Shown here in pieces: positions 19,742-30,891 of a stretch of 56,609 nucleotides of DNA. The stretch comes from a bacterium (GTDB taxonomy: Bacteria > Bacteroidota > Rhodothermia > Rhodothermales > UBA10348). Under the pieces are notes generated by a model, which was given only the letters and a program-made list of their open reading frames with translations, made no database searches and had not been told where the DNA came from. The DNA lies in assembly GCA_013204185.1 (NCBI GenBank), contig JABMOI010000015.1, forward strand, positions 1 to 56,609, given 5' to 3'. Positions within the stretch are counted from its first letter, which is position 1. Each line of letters opens with the position of its first letter. The position numbers were made by a program, and so were the translations under genes.

Positions 19742-20258
19742 CCTGGGTTTTTACCCAGTCAATAGCTCGAGTTAGTTCTTTTTCACTAGGGCGGAGCGCG
19801 ATCAAATCTTGCCAATGTTTTGATTCAGGGCCTTGATCAATCGATGCAAATAATTTCAACGGGATTAAGCCTTTCCTTCCCACCATCCCAACTTCTAACG
19901 GGCCAAAGTCGAGCCAGGAGATATCTTCGTACAGTGAATCGGGTAGTCCAAATGTCCATTGGTTATCAATCACAGTGTTCAGCCAATTTTTTGGCAAATT
20001 GAAATCGCGCGCTACCCGTTCGATTACCAAACGAATTTCTTCTTGGAACGGGGAAGCTTTTGAAAAAATCAGTTTTCCATCATGCGTTTCAGCTTTTGCA
20101 ATTACATCCACGTCTTTTGTTGTTCTCCCAACAAGATTCGAAGCTGCAAGACTTGCTCCACCAACAACAACAATTTTAATTGATAGTCCGCCTTCTTCCA
20201 TATAGGCTCCAAGAGCGGAAAAAAGCTGAAAAAGTATCCTTCCGTCGAAATCAGTCAT
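19662..20258 (-). CDS. Nucleotidyltransferase-fold protein (DUF6036/AbiEii-like)
   Basis: IVVVGGASLAASNLVGRTTKDVDVIAKAE matches the NTase GG(x)S...D-x-D pattern; 198 aa. Confidence 0.75.
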   Translation of the reverse strand: MTDFDGRILFQLFSALGAYMEEGGLSIKIVVVGGASLAASNLVGRTTKDVDVIAKAETHDGKLIFSKASPFQEEIRLVIERVARDFNLPKNWLNTVIDNQWTFGLPDSLYEDISWLDFGPLEVGMVGRKGLIPLKLFASIDQGPESKHWQDLIALRPSEKELTRAIDWVKTQDESEYFKQFVEQASDKLRIQLGRHRS

Positions 20259-20266
20259 CTTAAAGT

Positions 20267-20321
20267 AAGTTCAACTTTTGTTATTAACAAGTTCAACTAT
20301 CTTTTATGGAAAGTTGAACCT
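20267..20321. promoter_or_regulatory. Candidate operator: three AAGTTSAACTT-like boxes at 22-bp spacing
   Basis: aagttcaactt 20267-20277, aagttcaacta 20289-20299, aagttgaacct 20311-20321; also TTGTTA-T-TAACAA palindrome at 20278-20290; immediately upstream of the NTase start codon (20258). Confidence 0.65.
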
Positions 20322-20409
20322 CTTTTTCTTGTATTTCAAAAGGACACGGTCGGAGTGTATTCATACCTCTATTGGGATCTATTCCACGCCACAATCGGTT
20401 TGGCTCAAG

Positions 20410-23400
20410 ATGAAAAGGCGGCTTTCCTTCATACTAATAGGAGTCTTTCTTGGCCTGGTGGGGGCTGGGACGGCGCACGCCCAGTACTTCCGGTATGGGA
20501 AGAACAAGGTTCATTACGCGGAGCAGGAGTGGTTTTACATTCAGAGCCAACACTTTAACGTCTTTTATTATGGGGACGGGGAGTATTTGGCGGACTTTGC
20601 GACACGGGCGGCTGAGGAGGCGATGTCTTCGCTGGAGGAGTTGTTTGATTTTAGGCCGGATGAGCGTATTCCCATTATCGTTTACCCCAATCACGGGGAG
20701 TTTTCGGTAACCAATGCGGTAGACCTTCCCACGTACACGGATGGGATTGGGGGCGTCACGGAGATGTTCAAGAACCGCATTGCCATCCCATTTAGCGGGG
20801 ACTATTCGGATTTTAGGCGGGTGGTCCATCACGAATTGGTGCACGCCGTTATTAATGCCGTGTATTACGGCGGATCTATTCAGTCCTTGATTCAAACGGG
20901 TACCAAGATGCGGATTCCGCTGTGGTTCAACGAGGGGCTGGCCGAGTATCAGGCGTTGGGCTGGGATACGAATTCAGATATGTATGTCCGGGAAGCCATC
21001 CTTGAGGATGAGCTCGCGCCCATCGACGAACTTTACGGGTACTACGCGTACCGGGGCGGGCAGAGCGTTTGGGACTACATCGCTGAGCAATATGGGGATC
21101 AGAAGGTTGCTGAAATCCTGAAGCGGCTTCGGTCGGCTAGGTCGGTGGAGCAAGCCATTTTAAAGTCCATTGGGCTGAATTTGGATGAACTGAACGACCG
21201 CTGGCAACGCGCCCTCAGAGAGGTCTACTTCCCGGAAGTGACTGCGCGCGAATCCCTTGAGGAGATTGCCGAGCCCATCATCACAAGAAAACATGGGTTC
21301 TATAACACGAGCCCGGCGCTGTCTCCGCTTGGAGACCGGATTGCATTTGTGACCACGACAAGCGGATTGTTCGACATCTACATTGCTCGCACGGACGATG
21401 GGACCATAGAAAAGCGGTTGGTGCAAGGCCAGCTTTCGCAGGACTTTGAGGCGCTTCCTATCCTTACACCGGGCATCGCTTGGAGTCCTGACGGCAGGCA
21501 GATTGCGGTGGCCGTTCGAAGCGGAAGTACGGAGGCCATTGTGCTTATTGATGTGCTTACTGGGGTGGAACGCCGCATTGAAACGCCCCAATTTGCTCAG
21601 ATTTTGTCCATTTCTTGGAATCCAGATGGGATGAGGATGGCCGTGAGCGCCAGCAATGGGGTTCAAAGTGACATTTACAGTCTGAACCTAACGGACGGCG
21701 CAACGACGAACTTGACGGACGATGTGTACAGCGACCTCGAGCCCGCGTGGAGCCCAGACGGAGAAACCATCGTGTTCCATTCGGACCGCGGGGCAGACAC
21801 GGAGATGAGGAGTTTTACGCGTGAAACAACGCGCATTTTCGATAAACAGATTGAGCAGACGGACCTCTACATGCTCACCGAAACATCCCGATTTGCAAGG
21901 CGCCTGACAGTGGACGAAACCTGGAACGAGCGCAGCGCCAGGTTTGGGCGAGATCCAGACCGGATAGTGTTTGTGAGCGACAAGAACGGCATTCCCAATC
22001 TCTACGAAAAACATTTGATCAGCGGCCAAATCAGGGCGCTAACAGACCTAGATGTGGGCATTATTCAAGTCACGATGGCCTCCAAAAATGATGTGGCGGC
22101 CGTGGTTTCGCTCAAGAACGGGACGCCCACGATCTACGCCATTCGAAAGCCGTTTGAACGCTCTCAGCCCCGTGACCCACTCATGCCCAATGTGTGGGCG
22201 CAACGCGTCGATCAAACCGACTTTAGGGTGGCGCCCGCTCTCGCGGTGGCTGGCCGCGCCCGGTTGGAGGGCAACCCCTTCCTTCGCGACGCAAACGACG
22301 GTATTCCGTACTCGCGCGGGCGCCAAAGACTGCTCCCCGATCAACCCGTTCATGTGGCGCTCAAGGACCTAATCAAATCCACTTCTCAAGCAGATTCCAT
22401 CTCCAAATCTCTTTGGCAGAACCGAAAACAGATCGAACTGCCCGTGGACTCGTTCGCGCGCGGCGTGCAGGTTGACTTCGAGTCGCTTACGCGTCGGCCA
22501 GAGCCCGCGAATATCGAGGAGTTGATGCCCGCTTCGGCACTGCAGCTGAAACCAATTGTGGACGAAGAAGGCAACTACATTCCTCAGCGATACAAACTTC
22601 GGTTTTCGCCGGACATCGTGTATGGGGCAGCGGGATACGATGCCTTGTATGGCGTGCAGGGAATAACCCAGATGGAGTTTAGCGACATGCTGGGGGATCA
22701 CAAGATTATTGTGTCCTCCAACCTGCTGCTCGATCTGCGGAATTCGGATTATATGCTCGCCTACCACTACCTCCCTCGGCGGATAGACTGGTCGCTTTCG
22801 ACTTTCCATATCTCAAGGCTGCTGGCTGATTTTACGCTCGTGGACCCGACCTACTATCGGTACCGTCAGTATGGGGCGCACATTGAAGCGAGTATTCCCC
22901 TCGACAAATTCCACCGATTGGACGCCAGAATTGGCATTGTGGGGGTTAATCAGGCGGACGTAACGGACGTGACACGGCCTTCGAGCTCAAGAACCTTACT
23001 CGTGCCCTCCATCACCTATACCAAAGACACCACGACGCCCGGTTACACGTATCCCATTTCAGGATCCCGCCTGGCGGTTTCATTCTCGGGCGCTCCTACC
23101 AGTTTTGGTGACTCGTCTATTCGATTTGGAACCGTCTTGTTTGATGGCCGCTTGTATCGATCCTTCGGAAATGCCCGCTACACATGGGCCATGCGACTTT
23201 CGGCTGGGAGCTCCTTTGGGCCGTATCAACAAGTCTTCTATACCTCGGGCGTACAAAACTGGTTGAATCGCAATTTTGATGACGTAAACGGTTTTCCGCT
23301 GGACGATGTGGCCGATTTCGTGTTTGCAACGCCCATTATGCCGCTTCGAGGCTTCGATATTAACGCAGCCAACGGGAGCCACTTTTCAGTGATAAACGCC

Positions 23401-23718
23401 GAGTTCCGATTCCCACTGGTGGCGGCCTTGCTCCCTGGCCCCATTCCTGTTATCCCTTTGTATAACATTCAGGGGCAGGTATTCGCCGATGTTGGCAACG
23501 TTTGGGGAGGCCGTTCGTCCGTTGGCCAGTTTGGATCGAATGCAAATGGGAGCGCCGAGCGGCGTCCCCGACGATATGATGACCTGCTCATTGGTACAGG
23601 CTTTGGTATTCGAACGCTGTTTCTCGGATATCCGGTTCGACTCGATTTTGCATGGCCTTTCGACGGGAAAGAGTTCGGAGATCGACAGACGTACATCAGT
23701 GTTGGACTGGATTTTTAA
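20410..23718 (+). CDS. Peptidase-MA-like gluzincin / TolB beta-propeller / outer-membrane beta-barrel fusion protein
   Basis: Start MKRRLSFILIGVFLGLVGAGTAHAQ; HHELVHAVINAVYYGG; repeated WSPDG PD40/TolB motifs; C-terminal BamA-like barrel ending ...ISVGLDF. Confidence 0.85.
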   Translation: MKRRLSFILIGVFLGLVGAGTAHAQYFRYGKNKVHYAEQEWFYIQSQHFNVFYYGDGEYLADFATRAAEEAMSSLEELFDFRPDERIPIIVYPNHGEFSVTNAVDLPTYTDGIGGVTEMFKNRIAIPFSGDYSDFRRVVHHELVHAVINAVYYGGSIQSLIQTGTKMRIPLWFNEGLAEYQALGWDTNSDMYVREAILEDELAPIDELYGYYAYRGGQSVWDYIAEQYGDQKVAEILKRLRSARSVEQAILKSIGLNLDELNDRWQRALREVYFPEVTARESLEEIAEPIITRKHGFYNTSPALSPLGDRIAFVTTTSGLFDIYIARTDDGTIEKRLVQGQLSQDFEALPILTPGIAWSPDGRQIAVAVRSGSTEAIVLIDVLTGVERRIETPQFAQILSISWNPDGMRMAVSASNGVQSDIYSLNLTDGATTNLTDDVYSDLEPAWSPDGETIVFHSDRGADTEMRSFTRETTRIFDKQIEQTDLYMLTETSRFARRLTVDETWNERSARFGRDPDRIVFVSDKNGIPNLYEKHLISGQIRALTDLDVGIIQVTMASKNDVAAVVSLKNGTPTIYAIRKPFERSQPRDPLMPNVWAQRVDQTDFRVAPALAVAGRARLEGNPFLRDANDGIPYSRGRQRLLPDQPVHVALKDLIKSTSQADSISKSLWQNRKQIELPVDSFARGVQVDFESLTRRPEPANIEELMPASALQLKPIVDEEGNYIPQRYKLRFSPDIVYGAAGYDALYGVQGITQMEFSDMLGDHKIIVSSNLLLDLRNSDYMLAYHYLPRRIDWSLSTFHISRLLADFTLVDPTYYRYRQYGAHIEASIPLDKFHRLDARIGIVGVNQADVTDVTRPSSSRTLLVPSITYTKDTTTPGYTYPISGSRLAVSFSGAPTSFGDSSIRFGTVLFDGRLYRSFGNARYTWAMRLSAGSSFGPYQQVFYTSGVQNWLNRNFDDVNGFPLDDVADFVFATPIMPLRGFDINAANGSHFSVINAEFRFPLVAALLPGPIPVIPLYNIQGQVFADVGNVWGGRSSVGQFGSNANGSAERRPRRYDDLLIGTGFGIRTLFLGYPVRLDFAWPFDGKEFGDRQTYISVGLDF

Positions 23719-23910
23719 CCAGCAAAGAACAGAGTTTCTGTGAAAACCATTGGCAGAAGGCTCGAATTGACCTCTTATTCCGAACCAAAATCTCCGTATT
23801 CGGTTTGTGGTCTGCTATTGCAAATTTTGGCCTCGACTTTTACTCCTGACTAATGGCGTCCAAGCACATGCTCGGCCCTCGATAAAGTCACCCACCCGGT
23901 TTTACTGACT

Positions 23911-25233
23911 ATGCAGACGGAAATCAAAAAAATTAACGATGTCGAGTTCGATCTCGAAATCACTGCCGCCGCCGCGGATCTAGCCGAACAGATCGATCAG
24001 GCTATTCGGACTCAACGCGCTCGCACATCCATGAAAGGATTTCGCGCAGGCAAAGTCCCGACCGCTCTTGTGCGCAAAATGTATGGCAAATCCCTCGCCT
24101 ACGGCATTGCAGAAGAAACCGTTCAGAACACGTTTCAGGAAGAAGTCCTTAAAAACAAAGAGTATGATGTACTAGGCCAGCCGGTCATCACCGACATAGA
24201 GTACGAATTTGAGGGTGACCTGAAAGCAGTCGTCCGGTTTGGCGTTCGCCCAACCTTCAAGCTGGAAGACCTTTCAAAAACGAAAGTGTCCCGTCTGGTT
24301 CATGAAACGAGTGACGAAGACGTTCAGAAAGAAATTGACGCGCTCCTCGGGCAGCATGCCGAACTAACACCTGTAGACGGCCCAGCGAAAGCTGATTCGT
24401 ATGTCACTGTGGACATGCAGCGCCTCGACGAAAAGGGTAAAACCCCAGAAGGCGATGTACAGAAAGATGTACCGTTCCTGCTTTCTGACGAAAATCTCAT
24501 CCCGGAATTGAGAAAAGCGCTGACTGGCCTGAAAGTGGGCAAGTCGAAGAAGGTGACTTTCCCAAGCCCTGATGGTGAATCCGATAGGCACTATGAAGTG
24601 ACACTAAACGACGTCAAACGTCGTGACCTACCGGAATTGGACGACGAAATGGTCAAGAAAGTGACCAACGACCAAGTTGAGGACGTAGCAACGCTACTCG
24701 GCCAGGTCAAAGATCAGTTGGTTTCGGGTTGGGACCAGCGTTCGAACGAGCTATTCCAGGCCGATGTCATCGAACGGCTGATTGATCTGCACGAATTTGA
24801 AGTGCCATCATCCGTCATCGAAATGTACTTGGACGCCTACCTCAAAGACGTCGCAGACAAGAACAAAGACAAAAAGCTGAAAGCTGGCTTCGATGTGGAA
24901 GGCTTCAAAGAAAGCCGCCGCGAACAAGCTGAGAATCAAGCTCGCTGGATGTTTATCCGGGACGCCGTCATTGCCGAGCATTCGTTCGACGTTACAGACG
25001 ACGATCGCGAGGCACATTTTGCGAAAATGGCAGCCCAAGGCGGATTCGGCGCGGACATGATGAAGTCATTTTATACCGCTCAGCCACAGCTCATGGACCA
25101 GATGGATCAAGGCATCCTGTCTGACAAAGTATTCGCTTTCCTAAGCGGATCCATGAAAGTGACTGAAATGGATAAAGACGCGTACGAAGCAGACGCCAAA
25201 AAAACGGCCGAAAAGAACGCTAAAAAGGGCTAG
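23911..25233 (+). CDS. tig: Trigger factor
   Basis: 440 aa; FKDGRVPxxLVRKMYG-type RBD (MKGFRAGKVPTALVRKMYGKSL), upstream of clpP. Confidence 0.92.
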   Translation: MQTEIKKINDVEFDLEITAAAADLAEQIDQAIRTQRARTSMKGFRAGKVPTALVRKMYGKSLAYGIAEETVQNTFQEEVLKNKEYDVLGQPVITDIEYEFEGDLKAVVRFGVRPTFKLEDLSKTKVSRLVHETSDEDVQKEIDALLGQHAELTPVDGPAKADSYVTVDMQRLDEKGKTPEGDVQKDVPFLLSDENLIPELRKALTGLKVGKSKKVTFPSPDGESDRHYEVTLNDVKRRDLPELDDEMVKKVTNDQVEDVATLLGQVKDQLVSGWDQRSNELFQADVIERLIDLHEFEVPSSVIEMYLDAYLKDVADKNKDKKLKAGFDVEGFKESRREQAENQARWMFIRDAVIAEHSFDVTDDDREAHFAKMAAQGGFGADMMKSFYTAQPQLMDQMDQGILSDKVFAFLSGSMKVTEMDKDAYEADAKKTAEKNAKKG

Positions 25234-25437
25234 AAGGGCGGTTTCGTTCGTTTGAGCGGCTAGTTGCGTTGACTTCATTGCGAATCGCGGACCTTTCCTT
25301 AGGCAATAGAGGAACCAGCCGATAACAGGATAGGTTCGACACCACACGTGTGCCGAGCGGTAATTCTGAACTAACAACAATTCGTTCCGATGGTTGAAGA
25401 TTTTCTCAAGTTCTCCAAAAGTCTAAATAGCTACTCG

Positions 25438-26091
25438 ATGCCGAGCAGCATTTACAGTGGAGGACTCTCGAGTGCTCCTATTTCCCAACTCGTTCCTATG
25501 GTTGTCGAGCAGTCGAGCCGTGGCGAACGTGCATATGACATTTTCAGCCGCTTGCTGAAAGAACGCATTATCATGTTGGGAACGCCTATCAACGATTCCG
25601 TAGCCACGCTGATGGTTGCGCAGTTATTGTACCTAACGAGCGAAGACCCAGCCCGCGATATTAACATTTACGTGAACTCACCGGGTGGTTCTGTAGATAG
25701 CGGACTCGCCATCTACGACACCATGCAGTTCGTCTCGTGCGATGTTTCGACCATCTGCGTCGGTCTTGCAGCATCCATGGGCGCTGTGTTATTAGCTGCA
25801 GGTTCGAACGGGAAGCGCGCTTCCCTACCTAACAGCCGCATCATGGTTCACCAGCCATTAGGTGGCGCTCAGGGCCAGGCATCGGATATCGAAATCCAGG
25901 CTCGCGAAATCATGAAAATGAAACAGGGCTTGTACGGAATCCTTGCGCATCACACAGGCCAGCCAGCCGATAAAATTGCGTCGGACGGAGACCGTGACTA
26001 CTGGATGAGCGCAGCCGAAGCCAAAGACTATGGTTTGATTGATAACGTGCTGATTCCCGGCCCGAAAAAATCGACCGAAAAGAAAGACTAA
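25438..26091 (+). CDS. clpP: ATP-dependent Clp protease proteolytic subunit
   Basis: [23 protein letters not shown]...[17 protein letters not shown]...[14 protein letters not shown]...[25 protein letters not shown]; preferred start 25438 within ORF 25390..26091. Confidence 0.96.
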   Translation: MPSSIYSGGLSSAPISQLVPMVVEQSSRGERAYDIFSRLLKERIIMLGTPINDSVATLMVAQLLYLTSEDPARDINIYVNSPGGSVDSGLAIYDTMQFVSCDVSTICVGLAASMGAVLLAAGSNGKRASLPNSRIMVHQPLGGAQGQASDIEIQAREIMKMKQGLYGILAHHTGQPADKIASDGDRDYWMSAAEAKDYGLIDNVLIPGPKKSTEKKD

Positions 26092-26111
26092 CCGGCTTTT
26101 CTGATATGTAT

Positions 26112-26150
26112 AGAGCGGGGCGCATTTACTTTGTAAATGCGCCCCGCTCT
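26112..26150. terminator. Rho-independent terminator after clpP
   Basis: Perfect 18-bp stem agagcggggcgcatttac-ttt-gtaaatgcgccccgctct followed by attttat. Confidence 0.9.
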
Positions 26151-26166
26151 ATTTTATACCTTCGTT

Positions 26167-26532
26167 TTAAAACCGGATAGCTGGTAAGTTCGCACGCTTA
26201 ATGACGCGGTAAACACTGTTTACGTACGCATCATTCATACAAATAGCGTCCTTAGATCCCGTCATGGCTGAAATATTTCCGCCTTGCTCAACCGCCATGC
26301 AGACGCCACCTTCCGAGCACCTAGCTGGCACGTCAGGGTGCATATTTTCGCAGTGTAGAGTTGACGAGGCTTCGTAATACACAGGGTCAATTCCCTTTAT
26401 CTCGTATCGGGTTTCTGAACTCCCAATTACGATGGTATCGCCCAATTCAATAGGCTCATTGGATCGAAGATCTTTAGGGGCAAAACTGGCGCACCCCGCA
26501 ATCAGCATGATTAGAAGGCTTACTTTTTTCAT
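26167..26532 (-). CDS. Small lipoprotein, hypothetical
   Basis: In-frame start at 26532: MKKVSLLIMLIAGCASFAPKDLRSNEPIELGDTIVIG...; lipobox; Cys-containing C-terminal region. Confidence 0.65.
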   Translation of the reverse strand: MKKVSLLIMLIAGCASFAPKDLRSNEPIELGDTIVIGSSETRYEIKGIDPVYYEASSTLHCENMHPDVPARCSEGGVCMAVEQGGNISAMTGSKDAICMNDAYVNSVYRVIKRANLPAIRF

Positions 26533-26676
26533 TTGATCCTCTGCCTCGTTGTTTAGAGAATATGACAAACTGAATCGAATCCTGCAAATAGCGGCTATTT
26601 TACGATATTTTTGCTCTTCGCATTGCCCAAAGCGTATCTGTTTGTGTAGTTTCGACGGATAAATATCATCAAGCCC

Positions 26677-27264
26677 ATGAAGTCCGTATCCCCCGTTGTT
26701 TTGAGTGGTACCCACGTTCGGCTGGAGCCGCTTTCGCTCGAACATATTGACGCGCTGTGCGAGGTAGGATTAGATCCATCCCTTTGGACCTGGAATCCAT
26801 CGCCGGTTCGCGACAAGTCAGACATGCAGGCCTACGTTGAGTCCGCGCTGCAAGCACGGGATCACGGGAGCATGTTTCCCTTTGCCACCATTGAGCTGCA
26901 GAGTGGAAAGGTCATTGGAAGCACTCGGTATGGCAATATCGCGTTGGAGCACAGGAGGTTAGAGATTGGCTGGACCTGGATTGCTCCGCAATGGCAGCGA
27001 ACTGCCATAAACACCGAAGCGAAGCTCCTCATGCTTCGGCACGCATTCGGCCCGTTGGAGTGCAACCGCGTGGAGTGGAAAACAGATTCCCTTAATGAGC
27101 AATCTCGCAACGCCATTCTTCGTTTGGGCGCCCAGTTTGAAGGGACTCACCGGAGTCACATGCTCGTGGCCGATGGTCGCATTCGGGACACCGTGTATTT
27201 TAGCGTGATCAAATCCGAATGGCCCTCTATTGAAGCCGGATTGGTTCAAAAGCTAAACCGCTAA
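26677..27264 (+). CDS. GNAT family N-acetyltransferase (RimJ/RimL-like)
   Basis: 195 aa; RLEPLSLEHIDALCEV...IGSTRYGNIALEHRRLEIGWTWIAPQWQRTAINTEAKLLMLRHAF...NEQSRNAILRLGAQFEG. Confidence 0.93.
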   Translation: MKSVSPVVLSGTHVRLEPLSLEHIDALCEVGLDPSLWTWNPSPVRDKSDMQAYVESALQARDHGSMFPFATIELQSGKVIGSTRYGNIALEHRRLEIGWTWIAPQWQRTAINTEAKLLMLRHAFGPLECNRVEWKTDSLNEQSRNAILRLGAQFEGTHRSHMLVADGRIRDTVYFSVIKSEWPSIEAGLVQKLNR

Positions 27265-27469
27265 AACGGATGTCCACCCCATTCTGACATGGACTCTTTC
27301 GGGCGTTTCCGGGTACGATTTGGACGATTTTCAAATTGAGCCAGCGTCCTTGCGTTGCACGTGCGTTTTGCGCCCAGAGCGAATGAATATTGAGTAAGAA
27401 TCCGGCATTTAGTTGCCCCGTTGGCGTTCTATGTCGATCATAGTAGCAATATGTTTTTTATGCTTCTAA

Positions 27470-29680
<2,211 letters not shown>

Positions 29681-29714
29681 TCGAAACCCTAGTTCAAAGC
29701 CTATCTTGATTTCG

Positions 29715-29755
29715 GAGAGTGGTTGGCGCGCCTAAAAGGCGCGCCAACCACTCTC
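29715..29755 (+). terminator. Rho-independent terminator after katG
   Basis: Perfect 19-bp stem gagagtggttggcgcgcct-aaa-aggcgcgccaaccactctc followed by tttttattc. Confidence 0.92.
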
Positions 29756-29933
29756 TTTTTATTCGACTCGTAAGGTATCCACGGGCTTACCGGTGTGGAA
29801 GTAGAAGGTCAACGGTGAGCAAGGTCAAAAACGATTGCCCGGGAAACTTGCTCCTTGCGGTGAGCTACAACGAATACGAAAAGCTGCGCCGCGATTGCTG
29901 CACTACGAAAGTACCCTGAAAGCACCTACTACC

Positions 29934-30383
29934 ATGCCTACCTCTATCTTGACTCGTCTTTTTTGCGCCTTTCTCCTCTCTGCAACTCTCTTGGGTTGCG
30001 GTAGTGATTCAATGGTGGACTCCTCCTCAAATACGGAGGAAAAAGAGGTTGTAAACACTTCGACGCTCAGAATGGGTCCGTTTTTGCCCGCGGCGGCTGG
30101 GAAAGAAGCGGCAGGATCTGCCACGCTACGAACTCTAGAAAACGGTTCTCTCCGCCTCGACTTCAGTACCAACTTCAGCCTCACAAATGGCCCAGGCCTC
30201 TTCGTTTTCCTGTCCAATTCGGAGTTCCTTTCCGACGACGCCGTAAACCTGGGTTCATTTATTAGCCCATCAGGGGAGCAAATGTATACAATCCCAGAAG
30301 GCGTTTCGCTGGAATCCTTCACCCACGTGACGGTGCATTGCGTCCCGTACAATGTGACCTTCGCCTACGCAGAGTTGAAGTAA
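29934..30383 (+). CDS. DM13-domain lipoprotein
   Basis: Start 29934 MPTSILTRLFCAFLLSATLLGCG; NGSLRLDFSTNFSLTNGPGLFVFLS...YTIPEGVSLESFTHVTVHCVPYNVTFAYAEL is the DM13 pattern. Confidence 0.85.
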   Translation: MPTSILTRLFCAFLLSATLLGCGSDSMVDSSSNTEEKEVVNTSTLRMGPFLPAAAGKEAAGSATLRTLENGSLRLDFSTNFSLTNGPGLFVFLSNSEFLSDDAVNLGSFISPSGEQMYTIPEGVSLESFTHVTVHCVPYNVTFAYAELK

Positions 30384-30432
30384 CACATCTTTGAGCCGTC
30401 TTCTTAGGAAGCCGCCCAATGCGGTTTTCTGC

Positions 30433-30879
30433 TCATCTAGGGGTCACTCCTTTTTTCAGAATCAGATTTCCATATTTGCGTAGTTCACCCGTCACAACAA
30501 CTACATACGCTTCCCCTGCGCGTTCATAAAACGCATGGCGCTCTAGTCGAATGGGCGAAGAAGACATGGGCTCGTGCTTGCGAATGGCTTCCATGTAATC
30601 GCGTTCAACCGCCGGATCGAACTCGTCCCCCGGGACGGTTTGCATCATGATCAAGGGGTCCTCGTACGTATCGAGCGCAAACAACGGAAGGATTGCGCCA
30701 AGCAACTGAGCAACTGTAACTCCATCTGCCCGAAGGACATAGGGGCGCCCTTGCCCCCCAGACGCAATCGAGTGCCCAGGAAAATGCGCATCGGCCAGTA
30801 CGAATTCATCCCCATGTCCCATTTCGGCGAGTGCCTTCAACAGGTCTGGGCTAATGAGCGGAGAGATTCCTTTTAGCAT
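30433..30879 (-). CDS. RbsD/FucU family sugar mutarotase
   Basis: [37 protein letters not shown]; FucU-like. Confidence 0.9.
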   Translation of the reverse strand: MLKGISPLISPDLLKALAEMGHGDEFVLADAHFPGHSIASGGQGRPYVLRADGVTVAQLLGAILPLFALDTYEDPLIMMQTVPGDEFDPAVERDYMEAIRKHEPMSSSPIRLERHAFYERAGEAYVVVVTGELRKYGNLILKKGVTPR

Positions 30880-30891
30880 GTCTAACCAGAT

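Noticed and set aside
21160-21666. 168-aa minus-strand ORF
   Set aside because: Fully antisense to the propeller region of the protease/barrel gene; no recognisable domain
30395-30430. Possible terminator after the DM13 lipoprotein (ccgc-ccaat-gcgg-tttt)
   Set aside because: Stem is only 4 bp; insufficient support
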